Of a DNA stretch of 64,000 nt, positions 11,186-25,600 are shown in pieces. Source of the DNA: Anarhynchus alexandrinus. Lineage: Eukaryota > Chordata > Aves > Charadriiformes > Charadriidae. Numbering within the stretch: position 1 is the stretch's first letter; each line of letters starts with the position of its first letter. The position numbers were made by a program, and so were the translations under genes. The notes beneath the pieces are model-generated. The model was not told the origin of the DNA. It did not search any database and saw only the letters and a list, made by a program, of their open reading frames with translations. Location: assembly GCA_008711295.1 (NCBI GenBank), contig VUYV01000020.1, forward strand, positions 4,324,901 through 4,388,900, read 5' to 3'.

Positions 11186-14100
11186 GGAGGAAGAACCACA
11201 GGTAGTTATATGAGAGAGTAACAATTCCCAAAGACAGAAAACATACAGGACACATACGAAACTGAAATTTGGGGCTGAACTTGAGGACAGCCTTTGTTCA
11301 CAGCTGCCAACTGTTTGCAGCATTAACAATGAAGCCCAGCCACCAGGCCTTGGAAAGCCTACTGCAGGGGAATCTCGAGGCAGTGCTTGCTGTCTCTCTT
11401 CTCCTCCTGGCTTTCCCACAGAGGCTTTCCTGCAAATCCTCAGCCCCATCTTCTGAGGCAGTTGCACATCCCACTTCATCCTGAGTGTTTCTTCTTCTTC
11501 TTGACTGTTTGCTATGGAGTCCTCTTTTTTGCTCTGTATCCCTTCATTTCCCCTGAGTTTAACACAAACATTTCGAACAACGCTGAGCAACCACTGCAGC
11601 AAATAGACAAGATGAGATTCATCAAAAGGAAAGTATAATACTAGAGATGTGTTATACCCTCATGTACTTCCCATAATGGGACTGAAATCACCATTGCTTT
11701 TCTTAGTAAGTCTCGACAATTCAAAGCATTGCAGGTTTTATTTCAGGGTGAACATTTAAGGTTACTTTGGAGTGGAAAACCCTTTTTTCCTTATTTTATC
11801 ATTAAATAGTCTTAATTATCACAAGGATCAAACAATCACAAAGGCCGTATGAGCATGTAGTGTGTAGAGATTACATGCATAAAGACCTAGAAGTTTCCTT
11901 GCTGGTAACTATTCCTAAAGCTCTCCTTTTAAAGGCTTGGACCCTGAGTCCAACAGGCATGAATAAAATGAGTCCAACTTTTGCCACTACTGCATTTTGT
12001 TTAAAAGATGGGATTTGCATCTTCTTTTTTCACCCAGTCCTATGGAATTTCTGCAACATACGAGCACTGAAAGGTCTAAGGGTTGCCGACATGGCAATGC
12101 CTCTGGCAGACTGGTCTTCACTTGGAAATCACCTCCCTTCCAAGTGAAAAAGAGGTTTAAACCACGGTAAATAAGTGCTGCTAGAGGACTGGGACCTAGA
12201 TGCTCTGAAGAACTGTTAAAGCCCACTTAGTAATGCCAGCAGCACAATTCTAGTAGAGAAAAGTATATGAGGAGAAGAAAAGAAACTGCTCAGTAATTGA
12301 AGTCAAGTTGCATACTGACTATATTGTCATGGGTTTTGCACCCATATTTTCCTGTAAAACACTTTTCTTCAAAAGGTGCCAATAACCTCTTGCTTGCTAC
12401 TAAGCCAAGGCTGCCATCATTACATGCTCAAGTATCGTAAATGCCCAAATATCTATCTGGAAAAAAGGATGGCAGTAACTGCAAACACTCATGTTTGAAA
12501 ATGGAGTCCCTGGTACCTGCTGAAATACCGCTCACAGAGATGCAACTTCCAGCAGAAGGATATTAATGGGCCCTATAAAGAGGGAATACCACCTCCAAAA
12601 CCTGGAGGGGCATCCCTGGCAAGAGGAGGTTGCCCTGTGCTTCAAACACACCTCACCACTGAGCGTGCCCATGGCAGAAGCGCTCAGGAGATGCCCAGCA
12701 CCAGTAGTCCCCACCATGCTGCAGGGCTTGCCGCTCAACCAGCTCTTCTGCGCTCTCTCTCTGCAGAGCAGAATTAGCAGGCTGATAAACCACAACCTGC
12801 TCAAAGCCACTGCACTATTCCTATCTCAACTATTTAGTTTAATTTTTTGGTTTTAATCCTCTTAACTATGTTCACTAATTCAGCTTTTAATCATAAGCCT
12901 ATTTGTATAGACACTTTTTTTTCATCAGCATTCCCCCCACTAATCTATCCAAGTTCTCTAAAATACCTTCTTATTCTACTTAAATAGCTCTCTTCATTCC
13001 TAATGACTTCTATCTCCTCTGCTTTAGTTCAGTAACATTATTATCATTAGCTCCAAGACTCTCTTGCCAGTTCCTTTCTAACAGCATTTCTGCTCTAAGC
13101 ACCTCTGTAGGCTGAGCCCTTCAGCTTGAGAGAGGCTGTTGAAGACACTTCTACGTGGGATCCACATTGCTTTCAGCCCAGGCAGCCCATTAAAAATATT
13201 ATTGTTATTTGTGTGTATGGTAGTGGGGCCAATGCTGAGGATAAACACTCCCCCAGAAGACCACTGACCACCATGCCAAGATGGGCAGGTGCAAGAGAGC
13301 ACCTGGGGGTGCTTGAGGAAGCAGAGAGACAACAGCTTCTGGCTGATAAGCAGCATCCTCCCCTCACCCATAGCTAGTTTTCCTCAAAAATCAGGGCAGA
13401 GAAATGTTAGAGGAGAGTTTGATGGGCTATAACAGGAGGCCCCATCCAGGGAGCTCCTCCTGCGCACGGTCAGCCCCTGCATGTGACGGCAGCTTTGAGC
13501 AGTGCCACCATACAGGTGAGAAAGAAGCAATGCTCATTCACAGAGAGGAGTGAAAGAGTGGAGGTACTTCTACGGCAATGCAATGAATGAGTGATGAGGG
13601 CAGCATCACCGGCACAGCAGAGGTGGAAGAACATAAAAGGTGATGGACAGAGGAGGGAGGATCATGGAAAGTGACCTAAAAAGACTCATAGTTCTCTTTA
13701 CTCTTTGCGGGAGAATATTTGTATATATTCTCAGTAAAGCCAGACAGAAATAAAGCACATTCCTGAAGACCTCTTTTGAAGGAAAGAATAGAAATTCATT
13801 TTTAGAAAACAGTTTCCAGGACATTTTCTGTTCCTCAAATAGTACTTTTCATTTAAAGTGAAATGTGTAATTTTGCTCACATCACAATTAAGGAAAAAGT
13901 CATTTGCTTCAACACCTCTACTATTCTATTCTTTTGCACTTTTTTATTGAACTAATAATGAAAGGAAAAATGAAAATGAAGAAGGGGACATAACCAGCCA
14001 CAAGCCCCCAAACAGCACATCTCATTAGATCCCAAAGCTCCACATTTTACTGACAGGGAAACACTGTCTGCATTCGCTGCGGGACCCTCAAGAGCCCATG

Positions 14101-15100
14101 AAAGTGTCTGAGCCAAAACTTCAGCCACCATGCCCCCATTGCCATCTGTGGAAGGAGGCTAACCTGCTGCTGCAGTCATGTGCCCTCCAGCAGCAGAGCC
14201 CTGTGTGCCACCACCGTGCTGTGTTCATGCTCTGAGCACAGCCCCTTTCTGACCCTTAAAGCTGGAACCACAGAAATGTCAGAGGTTGCCCCCAAATCAC
14301 CATCCACTATGTTCAGCTCAAGGAATCTGTCTGAAAACCACCCCTGGATCCCAGGCCCGTGGCCCAGGTCGCAGTCTAATACTAAGTGACACCTCTGTGG
14401 TGCAGCAGTAGGACACGATGTGCAGTGGTGGTGCCAGAAAACTCTGGGAGCTGCAATCCCCCAGCAGCACATCTGGCAGCTGCTGCGGAGCCAGGCTGTG
14501 TGGAGGAAGCTGGCACAGCAGCTTCTGTTTCAGAAGCCCTGCAGGATTTCTGCTGCTGGAAAATGCCGCGGATATCAAAAGGTAATTGTGCAGAATTTCC
14601 CTGAGGAGACTGTCAGTGCTGGAACATTTTATCCCAATCAGGATTTTTTGGTTATTTTTAAGTAAAATTAATTTGACCAGTTGGTTTTATTAATTATTGC
14701 AAAATTCTGCATAGCCTGTTCTGCTGACAGAGGTCAGAATATTTCTCAGGAAAATAAACACGCTGACACAGGAAGGGGTACAGGGAAAAAATAAATACTG
14801 TGTTACTACCAGAGTCTATACCAAACCATCAGCCCAGTACACCATTACAGACTGGGGTCCGCTGTTGGCACAGAGGTATTTCAAATGAGACACAGATTCT
14901 GAGTTTTCTTACCTATGTATTATCACTAAAGGTCCCTTGGCACTTTTCCATGAAAAAGAATATTATCTACACCACCACTCCGCGCGGGGAGTTGCACTCT
15001 GCCAAGCTTTGTTCCCCAGCCAGTTCACTGGATAGTCTGTTCTCTTTTGCTTGGACAATTGAGCAGCATTTGCTACTCAATTGCTACTCAGTTATTCAAT
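11186..15100. other. Unique non-coding DNA, hairpin inside
   Basis: No exon or transposon is recognised. The notable structure is a perfect 11-bp inverted repeat at 12117-12148, followed by the 10-bp palindrome GGTTTAAACC at 12154-12163. The region is AT-rich, and open frames are short. Confidence 0.5.
12117..12148. repeat. Perfect 11-bp inverted repeat, 10-base loop
   Basis: TTCACTTGGAA (12117-12127) and TTCCAAGTGAA (12138-12148) are exact reverse complements around a 10-base spacer. No T run follows, so it is not a Pol III or bacterial-style terminator. An RNA hairpin of this size is too short for a microRNA precursor. Confidence 0.9.
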
Positions 15101-18100
15101 TTGTGATTATATCTGATTCGGGTTAATTGTGCAGCACCTGCAGGACAGGCTGCGAGGAAGGACACTGTGTACACAACTTGCAGTTACTATACATAGCCAA
15201 AGAGGTGCCTGGTGGGATCGCTGTCTGGGCACACAGTTTCTAAGGGGAGCTTCAGGGAATGAAAGAAGCTGCTGAAATTGGAGATATTTATTATTCTCTA
15301 AATGCGCTTTGTGTGTATTTGTATAGCTAACAAGATCAGAGCCTGTTTTGCTTGCTGAATTGATCCTTCATATTCTCCCAGTACAATTTAGGCTAGCATT
15401 TGTTTCACTTATGTACCACAAGCACTCATAAATATTAGTGCGAACAAACTCTAAACCTCCAGACCAATTTGTTGTGATATCTACTTTCAAACAGAAATCA
15501 CATCCAAGAGCAAAAAAAAACATAAGGCTTTTCTTTTGATTCAGGTAGAAGCAAACATAGTTAAGTCTTAAGCCCTGGTGCTGCATCCCCATCGTCCCTG
15601 GACTGAACGTGGTGATTTGCACCCCTATAAGGGGACAAGAAGAGCTACTGGTGAAGTCCCATCTCCTTTCCAAGGCCAGATTACTAATGCTGCTTGGCAC
15701 AATGGTGTTAACCTACCAGACCAGAGGCATCCCTCCTGGTTCCACCCACTATCCTTTCCCATCCCTGGAGCCCCAGACAGCCCCCAAAATAATATGTTTT
15801 TTTCCCAAAGGAGCACAGAACAGTGAGGTGGGAATCCCATCTCACTTTGTCTCCCAAAGGACCGCATTATTAAATTCTGGCTGAACAACGCCATTGCTCC
15901 AGGCTGGTTTCCAACCAGCCTCCAGTTTTATTGTCAGCTTGCTGTTTGTTGTGGAATTGATTGAATCTGTCAAGGTTTTCTTGAGATGGGAGGGCAGGAC
16001 TTACTGGACAAGTACAGATCAATTTTCACATGCTTATCCACTCTCACGGGAGAAATGCTGATTGCTTGTGCATGTATTTTGAAATGGAGTTGCAGAGGGA
16101 CGGCACCCCCAGTACCTCCTGGAATAAGTAATTGCAGCGCTTCACAGACATGTCAGGGCCCCCGTATACGAGCAACTCAGTCCTCACGTGGGCAGTAAGC
16201 CTGATATACCCTGAGCCCATAAGGTATCCTAAGTACGGAATACCTTTGTGTGTTTCGGTCCACAGTCCAAGGTTTTAATAAAGTTTATCAAAAAATAAAG
16301 TTTATACTGCAACTGCACCAGCTACTCACAGGTAGGTGGTGTCAAGCAATAAAATTCATGTGCACACAGGCTCTGCAAACCCCAGAAGATTGAAACTTAC
16401 AGTTTTCTATACCTGAGTGGGTATTAGACCACCCTGTGAGTAGATGGCTTGGATGCACACCTAGTGACTGCCCACCACCCCCTCTCCGTGGCTGCTTAAA
16501 CCTTCCACCGGCTTTTGTAGGCAGCATCAGCCTTCAAAAGCGAGATGGGCAGCCGGATGCCCAAGGAGGCACATCTCTCTCTCTGGCAAAGAGACCCTCA
16601 GCCCTTGTAAAGATTTGTTTTGTGGTTTCTCTTCATTTCTCCACTTCTCAGGCAGTGTTTAATGGAAACTACAACGAAAAAATGATCTGCTTCGTTGCTT
16701 TTCAATTAGATAAAAACTCCCATTAGTGATGCAATTAAGGCGCCGTTTTCAAGACTGTTGTTTAACAGCCTCCTTGACATTTCACAGAGCTCGTTTGTTT
16801 TGCTTTGTTTTTTCCTTTTCACAAAAACAGATGCAAAAAAATGATTCATTTGCAGAAATGCAGACAAAGCAGAAAGACTCAAAAGAGTGGGAGCAGGGTG
16901 AAGCGAGTGTGCTGCAACACTGAAGAAGGAAGAAAAAGAGAGTAAAAAAGAAAAGCTTGTGCTGTACTGTAGAGTAGGTCCTAGCCAGGAGGACATAGGG
17001 CAGAGCAGAGGAAAAGACCAAAGTTCCCACATGATCCTACAGGGCTGTTTGTTGCTGGAAAAAAGCACATGTACAGAATAGGCAAAATACAGTAACAGAA
17101 TAGGTCAGGAAGTTTGCTCAAGAAAACTGTATTTTCATTGCATTTCTTAATTAGAATAAAAACTTAAACAACTTTAAAATGTGTCAAAATGTTTCATATT
17201 TTTCTTTAAATATAAAAAACCTTCAACAACCACAGTCTAAATTCATTTGAGATAGCTTTTTAGAAAAAAATGAATCATTTGTCTTTACAGTTGGATAAAC
17301 ACCTTTAATCATGAAATATCAAATTTTATGAAGAATATTTGCAAACTAAATTGAATCCGAGGCTTGAAAAATGAGATGTCTCAGCAGACACTTACAAATC
17401 ACTTTCCACTGAGCTGCAGAGGTGGGACAGGAGGGCAGGACCTATCTGAGCAGCAGTGCCAAAGAGGAGAAGGCAAAAACAAGCACATTTGTCTACAGCT
17501 ACAGCACTCATGTCAAAACGACTCACAAAGCATGCCCTTTTCTTTTCAGGTGTACCCAGATATTTTAGGTGTTTATGCTGTCCTTGCCCTCCCTGGCTTT
17601 CTGATGGTCCTCATCTTCTGTTTTTCTTCTTCATGCAGGTGTTTGAAAAGTGTTTATTATTGTCATTCAGAAGGAATTATTTTGCATAAACTCTAGCAGG
17701 CGGCTGATACTTGCATCCCTCTGGGGAAAAAAAAAAAAAAAAAGCCAGGGTTCAGCACCTGCTGCCTTTGAGCTTCTCCAGCATTATAGTTTCATCAGGC
17801 CAAAAGCAGCAAACACAAAAATCATATTATGAAAACATTTTTAGAGTCTGAGACCAGGGTTGCTAGAGCAGTTAGTGCATGCAATACACAGCCACACAGA
17901 CATGAACGTGTTAAAAGGATGAACAAATCTCATCTGTTTTCTGACCCATTGTCCAGGAGCTACCAGGAAACACTTATTTCTGTGCAAGAAAAAGCATTCC
18001 TCTCTTGGTTTTGTCACTCATTCCCTGCTGGTTCTCTGCACAAGATTCCTTCCCCCAGAATGCTAATATTTTCTGCCTTCAAAATCCTTCCTAAAAATAT

Positions 18101-21100
18101 TCACATTTTTGCAAATCCTGAATGGACTCAGACTCATCTCCAATATGTCACAGGGGGCTGAGATCTCAGTGGAGATCTCAGTGCAGCTTAGACTTATCTC
18201 TTGTTCTGGTAAATATTTCAGTGCAAAACAGCCATTGAATCTTAGCTAAACTGTGTGTTGCAAACTCGACAAGAAGCCCAAGGAAGCAAACAGACTGGTG
18301 TAAAGGCCTACGTGCTCTGCTCACTGCTTTATTCATTGTCCATCACTGTGATATCCACATTCAGATAAGTACTTCAGAGCTGCTGGTTTTAGTTCCCTGA
18401 GTGATGTATAACAGAACTACATTTTTCCCTCTCTCTTCCTTCTCCAATAATGCAACATTATGATATCTTTTTTCAATTACCAGAAATAGCTATTCACAGA
18501 AAAGGATCCCAGTTAAAATCCTCCAGCGATAGGAGTGGGTGAGGAGCTGAGCAGCTGGAAGCATCTTTCTGTTAATTTTTTGTGCAGTTCTTGACTGGCA
18601 GTGCTAGGAATGGTACAGGCGAAACGAGAAAAGTGGTCCTGCTCAAGTCACCACCCCCAAAATCTTCCCTGTGTGGTTCTCCCAAACAACAAAAAATGTC
18701 CAGGACCCTTCTTTGCAAATGCATTTCCTCTCAGAGAAGGGCTGAGGCAGTGTGAGGACCTCAACGAAGTACCTGCAGCCTGCTCCTCTAATTTCACCCC
18801 ACCTCTTCTCCCTACCAACCCTGGGGGCTTGTCCCCACCTTTGTGTTGACACACAAAGCCTTAACCAACGGCCACCACCGTCCTCCTCCATTATCCCAGG
18901 AGAAAGGCTGAGGGGAGCTGTGGGAGAGGTGACTGGAAGCATTCCCACCTTGTGGCTCTTTTATACCTATGTAAAGGGGAGAGGAGTGATGGACTTCTTA
19001 AGTGCAGTACAGTAAATTTGTTGAATGCTTTGCCTGAGGGGTCTTGCCAAGCTTCACTCCATCTGGCTGACTAAGTCCAGATTAAAGATGCATGGCCCTG
19101 CCAACTGCTGCTTTTCAATTTAGATGCTCGCACTGTATGCTTATTTATTTATTTTTAGAATATTGATTTTGTCAGGAGGCAAAGCAAGGGTTGTAGGAAA
19201 AAGTGATAAGTCTAAAAGTCAGCTGTGTTAGACTTTTAAGGGGCTAAGGAGATTTGTTTCTGAAATAAAATACATGGCAAATGCACCAGTCTGACTAGGC
19301 TACAAAGTCCCAAGTTGGCTGTCATTCAAGGTTAACGGCAAAGTATCATTGACTTTGTTGGGAGCAAGAGTCTGGGGCATGACACAGCTGCCAGAGAGCC
19401 ATAACCTGGTAGGTATGGGAGTGGGTTATCAGAGTACCTGGCTGTGAGCTGGATTTCCATCATACTTTTAGGCAACAGCAGCGCCAGTATGGTATCCCAG
19501 TTTAGCTTCTCTGAAGTGAAAAATCGGTGGAATTATCATAGATTTGTACCTGGTGCTGTGATGTAACCCTGTGGGTACCCAGGACTGTAGTCAGGTAAGC
19601 ACCTCTTTAATGGCATACCTAGCAGATGCACCATGTTGTCAGGATGACTCCAGCCACATAGCACGCGCTGGATTGGACCCAGTTCATTTCTGAGGGGTCC
19701 CATGGTGATATGACAAGGAGTGATGTGAGTAAAGTAGCCCGGTTCTCTTGACACGTCTTTCAGGATAAGAAGTCAAAAAGCAACATTTTACCAATCCCAA
19801 CAAGCACCACTATTTTACCTACACCTTTTCTAGCACAAATTGTACAATTACTTCATTAATCTCTCAGGAGAACAAAATAGTACTTCGACTTAGCAGATAG
19901 TTTGAATCAAGGGTTGGTGGTTGTTTTTTGTGCTGTTTGTTTTTTTTTTCTTTTAAACCTTTAAAACTATATTTGCTTGAAGTACTTCAAATGTTTTATT
20001 GCTCATACTACAGTACATAACAAAGTAATTGTGTAATTAAGAGATAATGTCAATGCAATAGACCATTGTTGACAAGATAATAGTCTCCTGCTGCTATAGA
20101 AATGCCAAGGCAAATCTAAAGAATATACAGGAAAAACATACATGCCTAAAATTAGATAAGGTTGTTTGTTTTTAAACTGAACTAGCAAGCTCTGATTGGC
20201 CCAGCTGCAATTTAGTATAGGTTGGATTCCCTCCACAGCAAAGCACTAGTTTATGCAAAAGGGGGCTCAGATCTTGTGCAGCAAGACCTTGCGTACGGCA
20301 GGGCAGAGGGGTGAGAGGAAGAAATCCACCCTTGCTAATTCTGGGTCTGGTCTCCCAGGAAGAGCTATAGTAGAAGCATTAGTGCAGAAAAAAAAAACCG
20401 CCTGAAGCCCCTGGCAGCTAAAATGCTCAGTTTGCTATCCTGTTGAGGCTCTCTGAGGCTAGGGCACCACCAGCTGATTTGACCCCAGATTTTTCACGCA
20501 CCTGAGTGAAGGAAGCCAGGACAGAAGATATCTATCCTTAGCTGGATTGCATCCTAGTCTCATTTAGCCTTGGGGATGAACGCTAAACCGCAGGGATAGA
20601 AGTTCACTAGCTTATGTTTGCTAGCTCGGACCATGTTTCAGAGCAGCCTGAGCTACTCTGACTTACTTCACTGGGACTTTCCACCAGCAGCACCAGCTCA
20701 GTCCCCATCTGCTGTCTCCCCTATGCTAAAACCGTGGGGAGACAGGGGGAGGCAGGGCTGGCACCAGCTCCCGGGTGACTGTGCCTTTCCCAGCTGTGAA
20801 GCCGTAGGCTTCCCGAAACACCTGAGTGGACCCAGAAAGCGTGGTCCAGTGTTTTAATGCTGCTGGTAACCACAGAAGTCATGTTCACAATAAATTGAAG
20901 CTGAATTGCCAACAGTGGAGGGACAGTCAGGGTACCATCTTTGCCCCCAAATTCTGAAGCAGACAAGATGGAGGGGAAAACTGGATTTTCAGCCCTTCCT
21001 CAACAAGTCAGCAGATGGCTCAGTGGTGGATTCTTGCCTGGGAATACAGGATACCAAGGTAATTCCATGGATACCTGGGGCTGGGATTTGGTGGGGAGGC

Positions 21101-22664
21101 TACGCAACATGACCCAAGAAAGAATATTATATTGGTACTCCTAAATGGGGGCCATGTCCCCCATAGTATTCATGACAAGGCTGCACTAGCATGTCACTAC
21201 CAGCCACGTGGTTTCTAGCATTTGTCATAGTTACTTATGTAAGAGGGTTGTTTTCTTCTTTTTCAAATGTACTTTGTGTACCCAGACACAAATAAATTAG
21301 CTCTTTGAGTTGTGTCTGTGTCTCGGTACATGAAGTACATAAAAACCCCTCACATTAAATGAATTAAAAGATTGAAAAGTTGAAAACTCAAAGATAACAA
21401 TAAAAAGAGGTCTGTGCAAGCTTGCTTCAGTCCTGTGTGGGCAAAGCACGTGTCATGGTCTTTAATTTCATGCCCACATACTCCACCTCTGAGCACCATC
21501 ACCACCTGGAGTGCACAGTGGATCTGCTTCCCCTAGAAGCAGCTGTTCAGTATTTCATTTTATCTTCATTTTTCTATGTACAGCCCCAGGCCTTATTTAT
21601 GTACACTGTGAAGACCTAATCTGAAGACAACATTAATCATAAGTTCTTTAAAACATTCATCATTTCAGTGTTTGAGTGGTTTGCAAAACCTAATTAATTG
21701 ATGTACACAACAAATCTTGAGAAACGATGTGGTATTGTTACTTCCCATGGAGATGGGGAACTGAGACAGTGAGATATTACATCTGAAATGTCCAGCAGTG
21801 CTGGGCATTTCATTTGAAAGTCCTGACTTGGTAGGGGATGGGAGGTTTTGTGGCACTTTAATTGCTTTGGGTCCGGTTGCTGATTTCTCTCCTCTGTTTT
21901 ACAAAGCAGTCCCTGCAGCTCACATCGGGCACAGGCAGGATATGGAAAACACGGGATTAGTATGTCTCTGCCCAGCATCACACACAAGCCCTGCGGCTGC
22001 AGCGCAGACAAAATCCATTTTTCCAGGCAGCATCACACTGATTCAACCGTGACGACCCTGCCCACCGTCTTCTCCAGGTCCCTACTGCATTTGCTGTGAA
22101 CATTTCGTGCCAACAGCCACAATGGGGAAAGATGGAGATCATGTAAGCTATGGTTTTCCTTACCTGCAGAAGCACTCAAAAACCCTGTTTCCCTGATTAT
22201 CCAGACAGGACACTTTTTTGGAGAATACAGTGGTTTCCTTCTTTGTTGTGTGCCAGGGTTTCCTTACTGGGGAAGTCAGGCCATAAGAAGGGGTTGATAT
22301 ACATCCAAGTCTCTCCCTAACAAGGTTTGTACCCAGACTCACAAACTCAGAGGCCATCTGAGGACTGGAAATATAACCAAGGGGAGCCCCCCTAGCAGGA
22401 CTAATCATGCTCACCGAATGGGACAGAAATCCTGTTGAAAAGTGTAGCAGGCCATCCCACAATTAAAGAATCAATCGTAACACACAGAGGGACCTAATTA
22501 GGATTGTAAATCATAGCAATCCTGAATCATTAGGGTATTTCAGCCATAGCATCCCTAATTCTTCATAGGATCTGGGGGAATAACTCAGACTCAGGGAGAA
22601 TAATTCATGGGAGTTAAAGACAGGAAACATCTAACAAGTTTGGGAAGTAAGGTCTGCTCCCTGG
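15101..22664. other. Unique non-coding DNA
   Basis: I see no gene here. Small features are a 17-A run at 17727-17743, a perfect tandem pair of a 12-mer (GAGATCTCAGTG) at 18160-18183, and an ATTTA-rich stretch at 19140-19156. A minus-strand open frame at 19536-19754 reads smoothly but contains no motif I know. Confidence 0.5.
17727..17743. repeat. A17 homopolymer
   Basis: A pure run of 17 A. I looked for a retroposed gene ending here and recognised nothing upstream. It may be a simple repeat or the tail of an unrecognised retrocopy. Confidence 0.9.
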
Positions 22665-22687
22665 GCTGATCACCAGTGGTGATCAGC
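22665..22687. repeat. Perfect 11-bp palindrome, 1-base spacer
   Basis: GCTGATCACCA and TGGTGATCAGC are exact reverse complements separated by one G. The core is a long dyad that could bind a dimeric protein, but no known consensus is matched and the context is bare. Confidence 0.9.
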
Positions 22688-25600
22688 AGCCAGCGAAGAC
22701 GTGCAGGAGTTTGTTGAAGGGACTGGTGATCCCAGCTCTCATCAGTGCCACACAAGGACAGCTAGGTGTTTTGAATGAGAGTCACTCCTGCGTGCAGACC
22801 AGGCCTGACAATGACAATCTGCAGCAAAATGCATCTCTCTCTCTCCAAACCAGGGATCAGTAGATAATGAAGTGAGGCCCAGTAACAGTGTCCTCTCTCC
22901 CTGAGTGAGTCCCACGTTGGTTACCAGACCTTGTCCACAGAGAGGAACAAGTGGCTCAACACACTGCAAGTAGTATCGACTGTCACTGAGAGGTACTCAT
23001 GGAAGCGTAGAGATACGTCAAGCCCTCCTTCTTCCACCTTCTGCTGCAGATCGGTGTCTCTGTAGTCCTTCATGGGAAACACCTCTTTTATTTACTGTCT
23101 ATGTGCCTGATTTTAAGCTCCATGACTTTATAGCACTGCTGGTGCCTATGTCATAACCTATATATGTCTACATAACCTGTCATCAAAAACTGCATTGACT
23201 TCTTATTGGTATGGTGCAAGAGTTTCATTCATCTTACTTTCTCCTTGGTGCACACTGACTCCTTCAATTTGGCTCCTACTTAAAGGGAAAAAATGCTTTT
23301 CATTCCACCAAATGACTAAACCTTTCATTCACATTACTTCACAAAAAAGGGGGGGCTGATATATGTGACCAGGGAAAGTTTGGCAGAGCACTTGTGTGAT
23401 CTTTTAACTTTTTTTCCATTCCCCTTTGTCTTCTTTTTTTCTAAACAGTTGTCAAAATTGCGTTGCCTTTTTGATTGCTAAAGTGCACCAGGTCTTCCAG
23501 AAGATGAAGAGATTGTAAATAATGCAGGTTTGGCTTTTCTGCCAAATCCTCCTACATGATACGCCTACATGTTCAAACTCTAAAGGGATCATCATAAAGC
23601 CTGTCCAGGCTTCAAAGGTGGTTTCTTTTATTTTGTTTTCTTTTCTTTAAGAAAAGTATTACTCTAAATCAGCAGTTCTCAACTTCTTAGCTCAAGTCTT
23701 CCAACATCAGCTCTGTAATCAGGTTCTCCATTTTCCAGCTTGAAAATAGATAAACTGGGCAGCTGTCTGACACTCGTGCTGTCCCGTTCAACTTTTCCAA
23801 CCAAAAGGAAAGCCCAAGCACAGAGACATCACAAATGCAGTCCCAGAGAGCTCGCAGCGGGAGGTGGAAGGCAGGACGGGAATGCCACAGTAACCCCCAC
23901 AGAAGCAGGGGAGATTGGTGAGACCTGCACCAGCCACATCCCCACTTGTGGGTAGAGATGCCCCCATGTGCACCCCCACAGGTGGCACTCGAGTGCCACA
24001 ATTGCTGCCAGGGGCCTGTATGGCACCCGATGGGATGTCCAAAGGCTGGTACTGTACCTCTACTGTCACTCCCTTATTCACAGCCAAAACAGTATAGGAG
24101 GCTGAGAAATTTAATGTCAAAGGCGCTGCAGCCAGTGCCCCTACGGGGCAGCCAAGATGCAGCCCCGATTAAGCAAAAAGGAAGAACTATTCTAAAAGTA
24201 GATAGTGCTCAAAATTGCCTCTGTTAATAAATGCCATCATTCTGGTGTTATGGATGACACTTCCTGCTTCATTATTTCATATTTAGATAGGATTTGTAGA
24301 GGGTCTATTAAAGCTGTAATGAATTAAGTGCCACTTCAGCTAAACTCTTAAGAGTGGGCTTTAGTAGGATTTAATCATATATTTAAGGGCTTTATTAAGT
24401 AAGGATGACCATAACTGCACATCTAAGTTAGTGCTGAATCAGGAACACAATCACATTTTTTAAAGATATAACTAATATTACCTTAGAAGTGGAAAAGACT
24501 TTCAGATTATAAGTTAACCAACCTTGGAAATGATAGATTCATTGCCCTGCCTTCATATCTGTTTACAGATTTGTCATTTTGTGCATATCTGTCAGAATGC
24601 ATACTTAAAAAGATATTCACTTTAGGGAAAGAAAGTTCCTCCTGGAGAAACCTGCTGAACAAGGACAATCGTGTGGGGTGCAGCAACGTGCAGTGAAAGG
24701 TGAGGAGACAAAGCACCAACACCGACTTGCAGAGGAGGTGAGTTGGTGAGAGGAACTTTTTGATTTGTGTGGCAGTGGCTCACCAACATGCAGTTACACT
24801 GACTGTGTACCTGCCGGTCTTTGCAAAGGCAAAGCAGACATCCGATCCACAGGTTGCATTGCGCTTTTCAGGTGGCCTGGAGCCATCCTTCTCCAGCTAT
24901 TCAAAGCTCTTGTTCCACTGAAAACTATGGTGGAAGTTCACTGGCAGCTGGTTCAGACACCCTCTCAAAGACCTCAATGATGTGTGTTCATTTTGCTTAT
25001 TGACCCACTTGTCATAGCCAACTAGACTGCTTTGTATCCTGCAATCAGAAATCCACTTACCGAAAGCTATCCACAAATATATCCCAAACTTCCAAGAAAG
25101 ATAATGTCATATATTTCTGTAGTTTCCAGTTATGCAATCTAATTTAAAAGCAAGTCAGTGGGGGGAATACCCAGTGGGTGGATACTACTTTCCCTCCTGC
25201 ATCAGCTCCCATCTTATGGTGCATGAGTGTTCCTCCGTGGCTGAGAGACACGTGCCAAGGCAGAGTTTTTTAGTCCAATATGTCTGTGCTATTACTCAAG
25301 CCATGTGTCATGACCAGTATAATTGTATTTGCTTGATAAATTTGAGGAATAAGTGCAGTGGTCTCCATCAGCTCCAAATGAGTCAAGTCCTTTGGTTAGT
25401 TTAGTAATTAACCTCGGGAATTGTTCCAGTCACTCAAATATACACAGTACGGCGTGAGTAGATGCATAGCCAACACTGGCTAAATATGTAAGCAGAGATC
25501 TTTTGAAGCATATAATTTACTCCGTTATAACATTATACTTCGGTCCATGTTTTAGACTTATTTAACAGTGTGCATTATTAACCCCTCCAGACCTCTCTGT

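Noticed and set aside
10685..11602. 305-codon minus-strand open frame
   Set aside because: It starts at TTG in unique flank and runs into the CR1 polymerase tail; it is a dead, frameshifted transposon fragment plus neighbouring sequence, not a host gene.
19536..19754. Minus-strand frame that superficially resembled a LINE polymerase tail
   Set aside because: Beyond a short FTHITP-like string nothing matched the CR1 or L2 order of motifs, so I did not call a transposon.
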